Source of the DNA: Bacillota bacterium
GTDB taxonomy: Bacteria; Bacillota; Limnochordia; Limnochordales; ZCTH02-B6
Direction: 5' to 3'
Assembly: GCA_017578085.1 (NCBI GenBank)
Contig: PKQR01000085.1
Coordinates: 1-9,521, forward strand
DNA length: 9,521 nt
Part shown: in pieces, positions 1 to 6,156 of the stretch
Position numbering within the stretch: the stretch's first letter is position 1
Layout: every line of letters starts with the position of its first letter
Translations under genes and position numbers: made by a program
Notes under the pieces: generated by a model
What the model saw: only the letters and a program-made list of their open reading frames with translations
Database searches by the model: none
What the model was told of the DNA's origin: nothing

Positions 1-185
1 GGACGACGGACGTGACGGGGACGGTGCAGTTGCCGCAGGGGATGGAAATGGTCATGCCCGGCGACAACGTGCAGATGACGGTGGAGTTGATTACGCCGGT
101 TGCGCTTGAGGAAGGGCTGCGGTTCGCGATTCGCGAGGGCGGCCGCACCGTCGGCGCCGGCGTCGTGACCAAGATCCTGGCCTAA
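1..185 (+). CDS. tuf: Elongation factor Tu, C-terminal fragment
   Basis: This is the 3' end of the gene for EF-Tu, the GTPase that delivers aminoacyl-tRNA to the ribosomal A site. Only the last 60 complete codons are present, read in frame from base 3; the first two bases finish an upstream codon. The gene ends with TAA at 183-185. The fragment is the end of the C-terminal beta-barrel (domain III), recognisable by GMEMVMPGDNVQMTVELI followed by a REGGRTVGAGVVTKIL-type ending, which is nearly invariant in bacterial EF-Tu. The GTP-binding domain lies outside the window. Its place just before rpsJ means the str cluster (normally rpsL-rpsG-fusA-tuf) probably lies immediately upstream. The call is secure; whether the genome has a second tuf copy cannot be told here. 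Confidence 0.97.
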   Translation, partial: TTDVTGTVQLPQGMEMVMPGDNVQMTVELITPVALEEGLRFAIREGGRTVGAGVVTKILA

Positions 186-193
186 GGATTACA

Positions 194-223
194 GGCCGGG
201 CCTGCGGACAGTCAGGCCTGGCC
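194..223 (+). promoter_or_regulatory. Strong 11-bp hairpin in the tuf-rpsJ gap
   Basis: Bases 194-204 (GGCCGGGCCTG) pair with 213-223 (CAGGCCTGGCC) over 11 consecutive positions, with a single G-U pair (198-219). The 8-base loop is CGGACAGT. It starts 8 bases after the tuf stop codon. No T-run follows (the next bases are ATCAACGGG), so it is not a classical intrinsic terminator. It could be a partial terminator or attenuator, an RNase processing site between the str and S10 parts of the transcript, or a stabiliser of the tuf mRNA 3' end. Its function is inference; the pairing is seen directly. Confidence 0.5.
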
Positions 224-251
224 ATCAACGGGCCGATGAGGCGGGAGGTTG

Positions 252-278
252 CTCGGGCGCCTGCTCCGGCCGCCCGGG
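252..278 (+). promoter_or_regulatory. GC-rich hairpin in the rpsJ leader
   Basis: Bases 252-259 (CTCGGGCG) can pair with 271-278 (CGCCCGGG) over 8 bp with one G-U pair (253-277) and an 11-base loop. A competing pairing also exists: GCCTGC at 259-264 with GCAGGC at 291-296. The two share bases and cannot form together. Inverted repeats of this size arise fairly easily in DNA this GC-rich, so a regulatory role is only a possibility. Confidence 0.3.
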
Positions 279-299
279 GGAATTTCCGCGGCAGGCCCC

Positions 300-314
300 G
301 CCGCCTTGAGCGGC
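300..314 (+). promoter_or_regulatory. Small hairpin abutting the rpsJ ribosome binding site
   Basis: GCCGC at 300-304 pairs with GCGGC at 310-314 around the loop CTTGA. The ribosome binding site AAGAGGAGG of rpsJ begins at the very next base (315-323). A stem directly 5' of the site could affect ribosome access or act as the foot of a larger leader structure. It is only 5 bp, so it may be coincidental. Confidence 0.25.
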
Positions 315-336
315 AAGAGGAGGCAAGCTGGACGTA

Positions 337-642
337 ATGAAGCAGAAGATCAGGATTAAGTTGAAGGCCTTTGACCACAAGCTGCTGGACAGCTCGGCGG
401 AGCGCATCGTCGAAACCGCCAAGCGCACCGGGGCGCTGGTCTCCGGGCCGGTGCCGCTGCCGACCGAGCGGCACGTGTTCACGGTGCTGCGCTCGCCTCA
501 CATCCACAAGGATTCGCGTGAGCAGTTCGAGATGCGCACCCACAAGCGGCTCATCGACATCTTGGAGCCGACGCCCAAGACGGTGGACGCCCTGATGCGC
601 CTGGACCTGCCCGCCGGGGTGGATATCGAGATCAAGCTGTAA
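337..642 (+). CDS. rpsJ: 30S ribosomal protein S10
   Basis: S10 is a protein of the 30S head and, in bacteria generally, also the NusE partner of NusB in transcription antitermination. The 101-residue product is close to the family's usual 102-103. It shows the conserved N-terminal KIRIKLKAFDHKLLD stretch, the middle segment GPVPLPT (about residues 38-44), and the SPHIHKDSREQFEMRTHKR region followed by the ending MRLDLPAGVDIEIKL. The ATG start is fixed by the family N-terminus. A ribosome binding site AAGAGGAGG lies at 315-323, giving a rather long 13-base spacer. This is the first gene of the S10 cluster and follows a structured 151-bp gap after tuf. The stop is TAA, and a 75-bp gap separates it from rplC. 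Confidence 0.98.
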   Translation: MKQKIRIKLKAFDHKLLDSSAERIVETAKRTGALVSGPVPLPTERHVFTVLRSPHIHKDSREQFEMRTHKRLIDILEPTPKTVDALMRLDLPAGVDIEIKL

Positions 643-674
643 CAGTTTGGGCTGGAGCAGCTGATCAGCAGCCA

Positions 675-689
675 CCCCCGCCGTGGGGG
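675..689 (+). promoter_or_regulatory. Small GC hairpin in the rpsJ-rplC gap
   Basis: CCCCC at 675-679 pairs with GGGGG at 685-689 around a 5-base loop (GCCGT). It lies in the 75-bp gap between rpsJ and rplC, the second-longest non-coding stretch here, and ends 13 bases before the rplC ribosome binding site. No T-run follows, so it is not an intrinsic terminator. A role in processing or pausing is possible but unsupported. Confidence 0.3.
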
Positions 690-717
690 CAAGTCTGGGC
701 AAGGGAGGTGCAACGGG

Positions 718-1359
718 ATGCCCAAGGGCATTCTCGGCAAGAAGATTGGCATGACGCAGATCTTTGACGAATCCGGGCATGCGGTGCCGGTAACGGTCAT
801 CGAGGCCGGCCCGTGTGTCGTTGTGCAAAAGCGCACCGTCGAACGGGACGGCTACACGGCCCTGCAGCTGGGTTTTGGCGAGGTGCCGGAGAAGCGAGTC
901 AACAAGCCCATGAGGGGCCATTTCAAAGCGGCAGGCGTGAAGCCGGTCCGCTACTTGCGGGAAGTGCGGGTGCGCGAGGGCGAAGAGTTTGCCAACTTGG
1001 AGGTTGGCAGCGAGATCAAGGCCGACGTGTTCAGCGCCGGCGAGTACGTGGACGTCATCGGCGTGACCAAGGGCAAGGGCTTCGCGGGCACGATCAAGCG
1101 GCACAACTTTAATCGCGGTCCCATGTCGCACGGCTCCATGTACCACCGGCGAGTCGGCTCCCTGGGTCCTCAGGGACCGCAGCGGGTCATCCCTGGCCGC
1201 CGCATGCCTGGCCGCATGGGCGGCGAGCGTCGCACCATCCAGGGGCTTAAGGTGGTGCGGGTGGACGCGGACCGCAACCTGATCCTGGTGCGCGGCTCGG
1301 TACCGGGTCCCCGGGGCAGCCTGGTGCTGATCCGGGAAACGGTGAAGCACAAGTCGTGA
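718..1359 (+). CDS. rplC: 50S ribosomal protein L3
   Basis: L3 is an early-assembly 23S rRNA-binding protein whose long loop reaches toward the peptidyl transferase centre. The 213-residue product matches the family length of about 205-215. It opens with GILGKKIGMTQIFDE (residues 4-18), the universal L3 start. It also carries VTKGKGFAGTIKRHNF (about 116-131), then the central-loop region GPMSHGSMYHRRVGSLG (134-150) and RRMPGRMGGER (161-171), where L3 contacts rRNA near the A site. The ATG is preceded by GGGAGGTG at 703-710 with a 7-base spacer. It ends with TGA, 27 bp before the rplD start. Nothing about it is unusual. Confidence 0.98.
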   Translation: MPKGILGKKIGMTQIFDESGHAVPVTVIEAGPCVVVQKRTVERDGYTALQLGFGEVPEKRVNKPMRGHFKAAGVKPVRYLREVRVREGEEFANLEVGSEIKADVFSAGEYVDVIGVTKGKGFAGTIKRHNFNRGPMSHGSMYHRRVGSLGPQGPQRVIPGRRMPGRMGGERRTIQGLKVVRVDADRNLILVRGSVPGPRGSLVLIRETVKHKS

Positions 1360-1386
1360 CCGATGGGGTTTGGAGGCGACGTAACG

Positions 1387-2010
1387 ATGCCAAAGGTTTC
1401 GGTTTATAACCAGCAGGGCCAGCCCGTCGGCGAGATCGAGCTGTCGGAGACCGTCTTTGGTGCCGAGGTCAACGAGGCTTTGCTGCACCAGGCCGTTGTC
1501 ACGTACCTGGCCAACCAGCGCCAGGGCACCGCGTCGACCAAGACACGCGGCGAGGTCAGGGGCGGCGGCCGCAAGCCGTGGCGGCAAAAGGGCCTCGGCC
1601 GGGCGCGGCACGGTAGCATCCGCTCGCCCATCTGGGTCGGCGGCGGCGTCGTGTTTGGCCCGAAGCCCCGGGATTACCGGCTGGGGATGCCAAAGAAGGC
1701 GCGGCGGGCTGCGCTGCGGTCCGCGCTGTCGGCCAAGGTGCGGGAAGGCGCGCTGATCGTGCTGGACGATCTGCAGCTGCCCGAACCCAAGACCAAGGAG
1801 ATGGCCGGGGTGCTCAAGCGCCTGTCGGCTGACCGGAAGCCCTTGATCGTGCTGGCGGAGCGGAACCCCAACGTGGAGCTGTCCGCCCGCAACCTGCCCG
1901 GTGCGGAAACGGCCCAGGCCGAGGACATCAACGTGTACCAGGTGCTGGCCCACGATCGGCTCGTCATCACCCGGGCTGCCGTGGCCAAACTGGAGGAGGC
2001 TTTGGGGTAA
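1387..2010 (+). CDS. rplD: 50S ribosomal protein L4
   Basis: L4 binds 23S rRNA, and its extended loop lines the nascent peptide exit tunnel. In E. coli L4 is also the autorepressor of the S10 operon. The 207-residue product has the tunnel-loop signature TKTRGEVRGGGRKPWRQKG (about residues 51-69) continuing into GRARHGSIRSPIWVGGG, then a globular domain ending in a VLAHDRLVITRAAVAKLEEAL helix region. I place the start at ATG 1387 because TGGAGG at 1371-1376 sits 10 bases upstream and MPKVSVYNQQG is the family N-terminus. An in-frame upstream start at 1363 would add eight non-conserved residues and bury this binding site. The stop TAA shares its last A with the rplW ATG. Confidence 0.97.
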   Translation: MPKVSVYNQQGQPVGEIELSETVFGAEVNEALLHQAVVTYLANQRQGTASTKTRGEVRGGGRKPWRQKGLGRARHGSIRSPIWVGGGVVFGPKPRDYRLGMPKKARRAALRSALSAKVREGALIVLDDLQLPEPKTKEMAGVLKRLSADRKPLIVLAERNPNVELSARNLPGAETAQAEDINVYQVLAHDRLVITRAAVAKLEEALG

Positions 2011-2294
2011 TGGATCCGCGCGATGTGATTAAGCGACCGCTGGTCACGGAAAAGGCCACGGAACTCATGCAGCAGGGCAAGTACGTTTTTGAGGTGGACC
2101 GGTCGGCCAATAAGACGCAGATCAAGCGGGCGGTGGAGGCCATCTTCAATGTCAAGGTGGTCAAGGTCAACACCATCCGCATGCGGGGCAAGCTACGCCG
2201 CCAGGGCCGGTGGATCGGCCGTACGCCCGACCGGAAGAAGGCCATCGTAACTTTGCAGGAGGGCCAGCGGATCCCCATTTTTGAGGGGCTCTGA
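2010..2294 (+). CDS. rplW: 50S ribosomal protein L23
   Basis: L23 sits at the rim of the peptide exit tunnel and docks trigger factor and the signal recognition particle. The 94-residue product matches the usual 93-100. Conserved parts are the N-terminal DVIKRPLVTEKATELM segment, KYVFEVDRSANKTQIKRAVE (about residues 24-43), the FNVKVVKVNTIRMRGK strand, and the C-terminal KKAIVTLQEGQRIPIFEGL. The ATG overlaps the rplD stop (TAATG, sharing base 2010). Its ribosome binding site GGAGGAGG at 1992-1999 lies inside the rplD coding sequence, with a 10-base spacer. That arrangement points to translational coupling, which would keep L4 and L23 output matched. Confidence 0.97.
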   Translation: MDPRDVIKRPLVTEKATELMQQGKYVFEVDRSANKTQIKRAVEAIFNVKVVKVNTIRMRGKLRRQGRWIGRTPDRKKAIVTLQEGQRIPIFEGL

Positions 2295-2315
2295 TGGTGA
2301 GGAGGTAACGCGGTT

Positions 2316-3143
2316 ATGGGGATCAAGAAGTACAAGCCGACCTCGCCGGGTCGTCGCGGCATGACGGTGGCGGACTTCTCGGAGATCACCAAGACGGAGC
2401 CCGAGCGATCGCTGGTCGAGCCGCTGCACAAAACCGGCGGGCGCAACTCGCAAGGCCGCATCACGGCCCGGTTCCGGGGCGGCGGCCATAAGCGGCTGTA
2501 CCGCATTATTGACTTCAAGCGGGACAAGGACGGCGTGCCGGCAACGGTGGCAGCCATCGAGTACGATCCCAACCGGTCGGCCCGCATTGCGCTGCTGCAC
2601 TATGCCGACGGCGAGAAGCGCTACATCCTGGCGCCCCTGGGCCTCAAGGTGGGCGACAAGGTGGAGTCCGGGCCCAATGCGGACATCCGGCCCGGCAACG
2701 CCTTGCCGCTGAGCCACATCCCGGTCGGGACGCTGGTGCATGCGATTGAGCTGAAACCCGGCAAGGGGGCTCAGCTGGTGCGCGCGGCCGGCACGGCGGC
2801 CCAGCTCATGGCCCGTGAGGGGCGGTACGCGACCTTGCGGCTGCCTTCGGGCGAATTCCGCAAGGTGCTGGTGGAGTGCCGGGCCACGATCGGCCAGGTG
2901 GGCAACCCGGACCATGAGAACATCGTTTTGGGCAAGGCCGGGCGCAGCCGCTGGCTGGGCCGGCGGCCGCACAACCGCGGCGCGTCCATGAACCCGGTGG
3001 ACCACCCGCATGGCGGCGGTGAAGGCAAGGCTCCCATCGGCAAGCCGGGACCGGTGACGCCCTGGGGCAAGCCCACCCTGGGGGCGCGCACCCGCAAGAA
3101 GCACAAGCCGTCTGACGCCCTTATCGTGCGGCGGCGCAAGTAG
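2316..3143 (+). CDS. rplB: 50S ribosomal protein L2
   Basis: L2 is among the most conserved ribosomal proteins; it is needed for subunit association and lies near the peptidyl transferase centre. The 275-residue product has the typical length (273-277). It contains the N-terminal GIKKYKPTSPGRRGMTVADF, the RNA-binding GRNSQGRITARFRGGGHKR (about residues 42-60), and the hallmark MNPVDHPHGGGEGKAPIGK near residues 225-243. His230 corresponds to the conserved E. coli His229. The C-terminus is the basic tail KKHKPSDALIVRRRK. The start ATG has TGAGGAGGT at 2298-2306 with a 9-base spacer. The gene ends TAG, 23 bp before rpsS. Confidence 0.99.
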   Translation: MGIKKYKPTSPGRRGMTVADFSEITKTEPERSLVEPLHKTGGRNSQGRITARFRGGGHKRLYRIIDFKRDKDGVPATVAAIEYDPNRSARIALLHYADGEKRYILAPLGLKVGDKVESGPNADIRPGNALPLSHIPVGTLVHAIELKPGKGAQLVRAAGTAAQLMAREGRYATLRLPSGEFRKVLVECRATIGQVGNPDHENIVLGKAGRSRWLGRRPHNRGASMNPVDHPHGGGEGKAPIGKPGPVTPWGKPTLGARTRKKHKPSDALIVRRRK

Positions 3144-3166
3144 GCCGGCGTGGAAGGAGGTTGGCC

Positions 3167-3451
3167 ATGGGCAGGTCAAGCAAGAAGGGGCCGTACGCCC
3201 ATCCGAGTCTGCTGAAGAAGATTCGGGAGATGAACGAAACCGGGGAGAAGCGGGTCATCAAGACGTGGTCCCGCGACTCGACCATTTTCCCCGAGTTCGT
3301 CGGGCACACCATCGCGGTGCACGATGGGCGGCGCCATGTGCCCATCTACATTACCGAGGAAATGGTGGGCCATAAGCTCGGAGAGTTCGTGCCTACCCGG
3401 ACGTTTCGCGGCCACGCCGGCAGCACCGAGCGCACGACGCGAGTCCGGTAA
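3167..3451 (+). CDS. rpsS: 30S ribosomal protein S19
   Basis: S19 lies in the 30S head, complexes with S13 and helps form the inter-subunit bridge near the A-site tRNA. The 94-residue product carries GRSSKKGPY at the start, then KTWSRDSTIFPEFVGHTI (about residues 32-49), HDGRRHVPIYITEEMVGHKLGEF, and the terminal TRTFRGHAGS motif, all diagnostic of the family. I choose ATG 3167 because AAGGAGG at 3154-3160 gives a 6-base spacer and MGRSSKKGP is the usual N-terminus. An in-frame TTG at 3161 would touch the binding site directly. It ends TAA, 21 bp before rplV. Confidence 0.97.
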   Translation: MGRSSKKGPYAHPSLLKKIREMNETGEKRVIKTWSRDSTIFPEFVGHTIAVHDGRRHVPIYITEEMVGHKLGEFVPTRTFRGHAGSTERTTRVR

Positions 3452-3472
3452 GGCCGGCAGGAGGGAAGGACG

Positions 3473-3808
3473 ATGGAGGCGAGGGCGGTTGCCCGTTACG
3501 TGCGTATCTCGCCCCGTAAAGCACGGCAGGTGACACGGCTGATTAAGGGCCGGCCGGTCAAGGAGGCCTTGGCCGTGCTGCGTTTTACGCCCAAGCGGGC
3601 CGCACGGGTGGTAGAGAAGGTGGTCAAGTCCGCGGCCGCCAATGCCGAGAACAACCACGACATGAACGTGGATCAGCTGGTGGTCGCCTCCGCGTACGTG
3701 GACGAGGGCCCGTCGCTGAAGCGAATCATGCCCAGGGCCCGGGGCCGCGCGGACCGCTATCAGAAGCGGATGAGCCACATCACGGTCATCCTGCGGGAGC
3801 GCCAGTAA
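3473..3808 (+). CDS. rplV: 50S ribosomal protein L22
   Basis: L22 spans 23S rRNA domains, and its beta-hairpin forms, with L4, the narrow part of the peptide exit tunnel. The 111-residue product shows the N-terminal YVRISPRKARQVTRLIKG (residues 9-26), the helix region KVVKSAAANAENNHDMNVDQL, and the tunnel hairpin GPSLKRIMPRARGRADRYQK (about 79-98), ending in MSHITVILRERQ. The loop sequence is normal; no insertion or deletion is visible at the site where macrolide-resistance changes are known to arise. The ATG has AGGAGGG at 3459-3465 with a 7-base spacer. The stop TAA (3806-3808) forms part of the rpsC ribosome binding site. Confidence 0.98.
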   Translation: MEARAVARYVRISPRKARQVTRLIKGRPVKEALAVLRFTPKRAARVVEKVVKSAAANAENNHDMNVDQLVVASAYVDEGPSLKRIMPRARGRADRYQKRMSHITVILRERQ

Positions 3809-3821
3809 GGAGGAATCGACT

Positions 3822-4490
3822 TTGGGGCAGAAAGTACACCCCTACGGGTTGCGGCTGGGAATCATCAAGGATTGGCAGAGCCGCTGGTACGCCAACAAGA
3901 AGGAGTACGCGGATCTGCTGCATGAGGACCTGCGCATCCGGAAGCACATCAAGGAGCGCTTCTTTACTGCAGGCGTTTCCCGCATTGAGATCGAGCGGGC
4001 GGCCAACCGGGTCAAGGTGACCATCCACGCGGCGCGGCCGGGGATGATCATCGGCAAGGGCGGGGCTGAGGTGGAGCGGCTCCGCAAGGATCTGGAGCAG
4101 GAGACGGGCAAGCAAATCCAGATCAACATCGTGGAGATCAAGGTGCCTGAGCTTGACGCGCAACTGGTGGCGGAGAACATCGCGTACCAGCTGGAGCGCC
4201 GGGTGTCGTTCCGCCGGGCCATGAAGCAGGCCATGCAGCGGGCCATGCGCTTGGGCGCCAAGGGCATCAAGGTGATGATCTCCGGCCGGATTGCGGGGGC
4301 GGAGATCGCCCGTACCGAGTGGGCCCCGGAGGGCTCGATCCCCTTGCAGACGCTGCGGGCCGATATAGACTACGGGTTCGCGGAGGCCGGCACCACCTAC
4401 GGGCGCATCGGCGTCAAGGTGTGGATCTACAAGGGCGAAGTGCTGCCGGAGCGCAAGGCCCTGGCGGCTGTGCCACAGGGAGGCGAGTAA
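3822..4490 (+). CDS. rpsC: 30S ribosomal protein S3
   Basis: S3 lies at the mRNA entry channel of the 30S subunit and takes part in the ribosome's mRNA unwinding. The 222-residue product begins GQKVHPYGLRLG, the family start. It has a KH domain with the GxxG loop in GMIIGKGGAEVERLRK (residues 74-89) and the C-terminal S3 domain with RRVSFRRAMKQAMQRAMRLG (126-145), GGAEIAR-like GAEIARTEW, and LRADIDYGFAEA. Basic residues R131, R132 and K135 match those implicated in mRNA helicase activity in E. coli S3. The start codon is TTG at 3822, fixed by the conserved N-terminus and by AAGGAGGA at 3807-3814. It is the only TTG start in the window. The stop is 3 bp before rplP. Confidence 0.97.
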   Translation: MGQKVHPYGLRLGIIKDWQSRWYANKKEYADLLHEDLRIRKHIKERFFTAGVSRIEIERAANRVKVTIHAARPGMIIGKGGAEVERLRKDLEQETGKQIQINIVEIKVPELDAQLVAENIAYQLERRVSFRRAMKQAMQRAMRLGAKGIKVMISGRIAGAEIARTEWAPEGSIPLQTLRADIDYGFAEAGTTYGRIGVKVWIYKGEVLPERKALAAVPQGGE

Positions 4491-4493
4491 GCG

Positions 4494-4925
4494 GTGCTGG
4501 TTCCACGCAAAGTCAAGTACCGTAAACAGTTCCGCGGCCGGCGCCGGGGCGTCGCCCACCGCGGCAACACCGTCCAGTACGGTGAGTTCGGGCTGCAGGC
4601 GACGGAGGCGGGCTGGATCACCAGCAACCAGATCGAGGCGGCGCGTGTTGCCATCACCCGCCATATGCGGCGCGGCGGGAGGGTTTGGATTACCATCTTT
4701 CCGCACAAGCCGGTGACCAAGAAGCCGGCCGAGGTGCGCATGGGCGGCGGCAAGGGGTCGCCGGAGTTCTGGGTCGCGGTCGTCAAGCCCGGCCGCGTGA
4801 TGTTTGAGGTCGGCGGTGTAGCGCCGGAAGTGGCCAAGGAGGCCCTTCGGCTGGCGTCTCACAAACTGCCGGTGGGAACGAAAATCATCGAGCGCGCGCG
4901 CGTCGCGGGTGGTGAAGCGACATGA
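4494..4925 (+). CDS. rplP: 50S ribosomal protein L16
   Basis: L16 is a late-assembly 50S protein that positions the A-site tRNA and completes the peptidyl transferase region. The 143-residue product is of usual length. It shows KVKYRKQFRGRRRG at the N-terminus, YGEFGLQATEAGWITSNQIE (about residues 29-48), and FPHKPVTKKPAEVRMGGGKG (69-88), where R82 corresponds to the arginine that is hydroxylated in E. coli L16. SPEFWVAVVKPGRVMFE follows. The start is GTG at 4494, only 3 bp after rpsC, with GGGAGG at 4478-4483 inside rpsC and a 10-base spacer. Its stop TGA overlaps the rpmC ATG in an ATGA junction, a typical translational-coupling arrangement. Confidence 0.98.
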   Translation: MLVPRKVKYRKQFRGRRRGVAHRGNTVQYGEFGLQATEAGWITSNQIEAARVAITRHMRRGGRVWITIFPHKPVTKKPAEVRMGGGKGSPEFWVAVVKPGRVMFEVGGVAPEVAKEALRLASHKLPVGTKIIERARVAGGEAT

Positions 4926-5122
4926 AGGCGGATGAAGTGCGGGAGTTGAGCGACGAGGAACTGGACCGCAAGCTGGCCGAGCTGAAGGAGGAGTTGTTTA
5001 ACCTCCGCTTCCAGCTGGCCACGGGGCAGCTCGACAACCCGATGCGGGTGCGGGCGGTGCGCAAGGATATCGCCCGTATCCACACCATCCGGCGGGAGCG
5101 GGAGCTGAACATCCGCCGCTAG
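4922..5122 (+). CDS. rpmC: 50S ribosomal protein L29
   Basis: L29 is a small helical protein beside L23 at the tunnel exit. The 66-residue product fits the family (63-70). It is two long charged helices: MKADEVRELSDEELDRKLAE and KEELFNLRFQLATGQLDNP, then RVRAVRKDIARIHTIRRERE. The FNLRFQLATGQLDN segment is the family signature. Its ATG overlaps the end of rplP by 4 bases (ATGA at 4922-4925). Unlike its neighbours it has only a weak ribosome binding site (GGTGGTGA around 4909-4914), so translation probably depends on ribosomes terminating on rplP. It ends TAG, and a 31-bp gap precedes rpsQ. Confidence 0.97.
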   Translation: MKADEVRELSDEELDRKLAELKEELFNLRFQLATGQLDNPMRVRAVRKDIARIHTIRRERELNIRR

Positions 5123-5153
5123 GCGTCCGCGGCGTGACGAGGAGGGATTGTCG

Positions 5154-5417
5154 GTGACGGAAACCAAGCGGGGCGTGCGCAAGACCCGGGTCGGAACGGT
5201 CGTCTCCGACAAGATGGATAAAACCGTGGTGGTCGCCGTCGAGCGCGTGGTGATCCACCCGAAGTACAAGCGCACTATGCGCCGCACCAAGAAGTATAAG
5301 GCCCACGACGAGGAGAACTTGTGCCGTACCGGGGACGTGGTCCGGATCATGGAGACGCGTCCCCTGAGCAAGGAGAAGCGCTGGCGCGTCGTTGAGATCA
5401 TCCGCCGGGCTCAATAA
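5154..5417 (+). CDS. rpsQ: 30S ribosomal protein S17
   Basis: S17 is a primary 16S rRNA-binding protein of OB-fold type, important for early 30S assembly. With the start at GTG 5154 the product is 87 residues, matching the family (84-89). Recognisable segments are RKTRVGTVVSDKMDKTVVV (about residues 9-27), ERVVIHPKYKR, TKKYKAHDEEN and GDVVRIMETRPLSKEKRWRVVEI. GAGGAGGG at 5139-5146 lies 7 bases upstream of this GTG. An in-frame TTG at 5148 would leave almost no spacer and is therefore less likely, although it would add only two residues. It ends TAA, 15 bp before rplN, and is the last gene of the S10 cluster proper. Confidence 0.94.
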   Translation: MTETKRGVRKTRVGTVVSDKMDKTVVVAVERVVIHPKYKRTMRRTKKYKAHDEENLCRTGDVVRIMETRPLSKEKRWRVVEIIRRAQ

Positions 5418-5432
5418 GGGAGGCCGACTGCA

Positions 5433-5801
5433 GTGATTCAGCAGGAGTCGAGGCTCAAGGTGGCGGACAACACCGGCGCCAAAGAGCTGCTGTGCATTCG
5501 CGTGCTGGGCGGCAGCGGCCGCCGCTACGCGCGGGTCGGCGATGTGATCGTGGCGTCGGTCAAAGAGGCCACGCCCGGCGGCGTGGTCAAGAAGGGCGAC
5601 GTCGTGAAGGCGGTGGTGGTGCGCACCACCAAGCCGGTGCGGCGGCCCGACGGCTCCACGATCCGGTTTGATGAGAACGCTGCCGTCATCATCAACGAGC
5701 AGGGCAACCCGCGCGGGACGCGCATCTTCGGGCCGGTGGCCCGGGAACTGAGGGAGCGGGATTTTATGCGGATCGTGTCCCTGGCTCCGGAAGTGCTGTA
5801 G
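5433..5801 (+). CDS. rplN: 50S ribosomal protein L14
   Basis: L14 lies at the subunit interface and contributes to inter-subunit bridges. The 122-residue product has exactly the standard length. It begins MIQQESRLKVADNTGAKELL, the universal L14 start, followed by CIRVLGGSGRRYARVGDVI, GGVVKKGDVVKAVVVRT (about residues 50-66), the FDENAAVIINEQGNPRGTRIFGP block, and ends FMRIVSLAPEVL. The start codon is GTG, with AAGGGAGG at 5416-5423 and a 9-base spacer. It is the first gene of the spc cluster. Only 15 bp separate it from rpsQ and no promoter-like or terminator-like signal is visible there, so the S10 and spc clusters are probably cotranscribed. Confidence 0.98.
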   Translation: MIQQESRLKVADNTGAKELLCIRVLGGSGRRYARVGDVIVASVKEATPGGVVKKGDVVKAVVVRTTKPVRRPDGSTIRFDENAAVIINEQGNPRGTRIFGPVARELRERDFMRIVSLAPEVL

Positions 5802-5814
5802 GGGAGGACACGAG

Positions 5815-6156
5815 ATGGCTCGCAAGGTGCTGGCGAAACCGGTCAAAATGCATGTGAAAAAGGATGACCTGGTGATGGTCATCCGCGGCGACGACAAGGG
5901 CAAGACCGGCAGGGTGCTCGAAGCGCGGCCCCGCGAGAACCGGGTTGTCGTGGAAGGCGTCAACATCCAGAAGCGGCACATGCGCCCGACGCGCACCAAC
6001 CCCCAGGGCGGTGTGGTCGAGCGGCCGGGGCCCATCTCGGCCAGCAATGTGATGCTGGTCTGCCCCCACTGCAAGCGGCCGTCGCGCATGCGGCGGAACC
6101 GCACCGAGAAGGGTCCTGTGCGCGTATGTGTCCGCTGTGGCAAGACCGTTGACTAG
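5815..6156 (+). CDS. rplX: 50S ribosomal protein L24 with zinc ribbon
   Basis: L24 is an assembly-initiator protein that binds the 5' part of 23S rRNA near the tunnel exit. The 113-residue product has an N-terminal KOW motif region (VHVKKDDLVMVIRG-like stretch at about residues 14-24, then GDDKGKTGRVLEARP). GVNIQKRHMRPT and GGVVERPGPISASNVMLVCP follow. The C-terminal extension carries two cysteine pairs, C83/C86 (CPHC) and C105/C108 (CVRC), forming a likely zinc ribbon found in many but not all bacterial L24 proteins. ATG start, with GGGGAGG at 5801-5807 overlapping the last base of the rplN stop and a 7-base spacer. Ends TAG, 23 bp before rplE. Confidence 0.98.
   Translation: MARKVLAKPVKMHVKKDDLVMVIRGDDKGKTGRVLEARPRENRVVVEGVNIQKRHMRPTRTNPQGGVVERPGPISASNVMLVCPHCKRPSRMRRNRTEKGPVRVCVRCGKTVD

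Noticed and set aside
1363..1386. An upstream in-frame ATG extending L4 by eight residues
   Set aside because: The extension is not conserved in L4 and it covers the clear ribosome binding site TGGAGG at 1371-1376 serving ATG 1387.
91..1953. A 620-codon open frame on the - strand opposite tuf, rpsJ, rplC and rplD
   Set aside because: It runs antisense across four well-supported genes. GC-rich codon usage removes stop codons from the opposite strand. Its translation is low-complexity (rich in H, R, L, A and P) with no domain I recognise.
4892..4901. Alternating GC run near the end of rplP (possible Z-DNA or repeat)
   Set aside because: It is a short run of alternating G and C (GCGCGCGCGC) that encodes ordinary L16 C-terminal residues (ERARV); too short to call a feature.
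3786..6143. Long - strand open frames (358 and 381 codons) opposite rpsC-rplP and rpmC-rplX
   Set aside because: They are shadows of conserved ribosomal protein genes and have no independent evidence.
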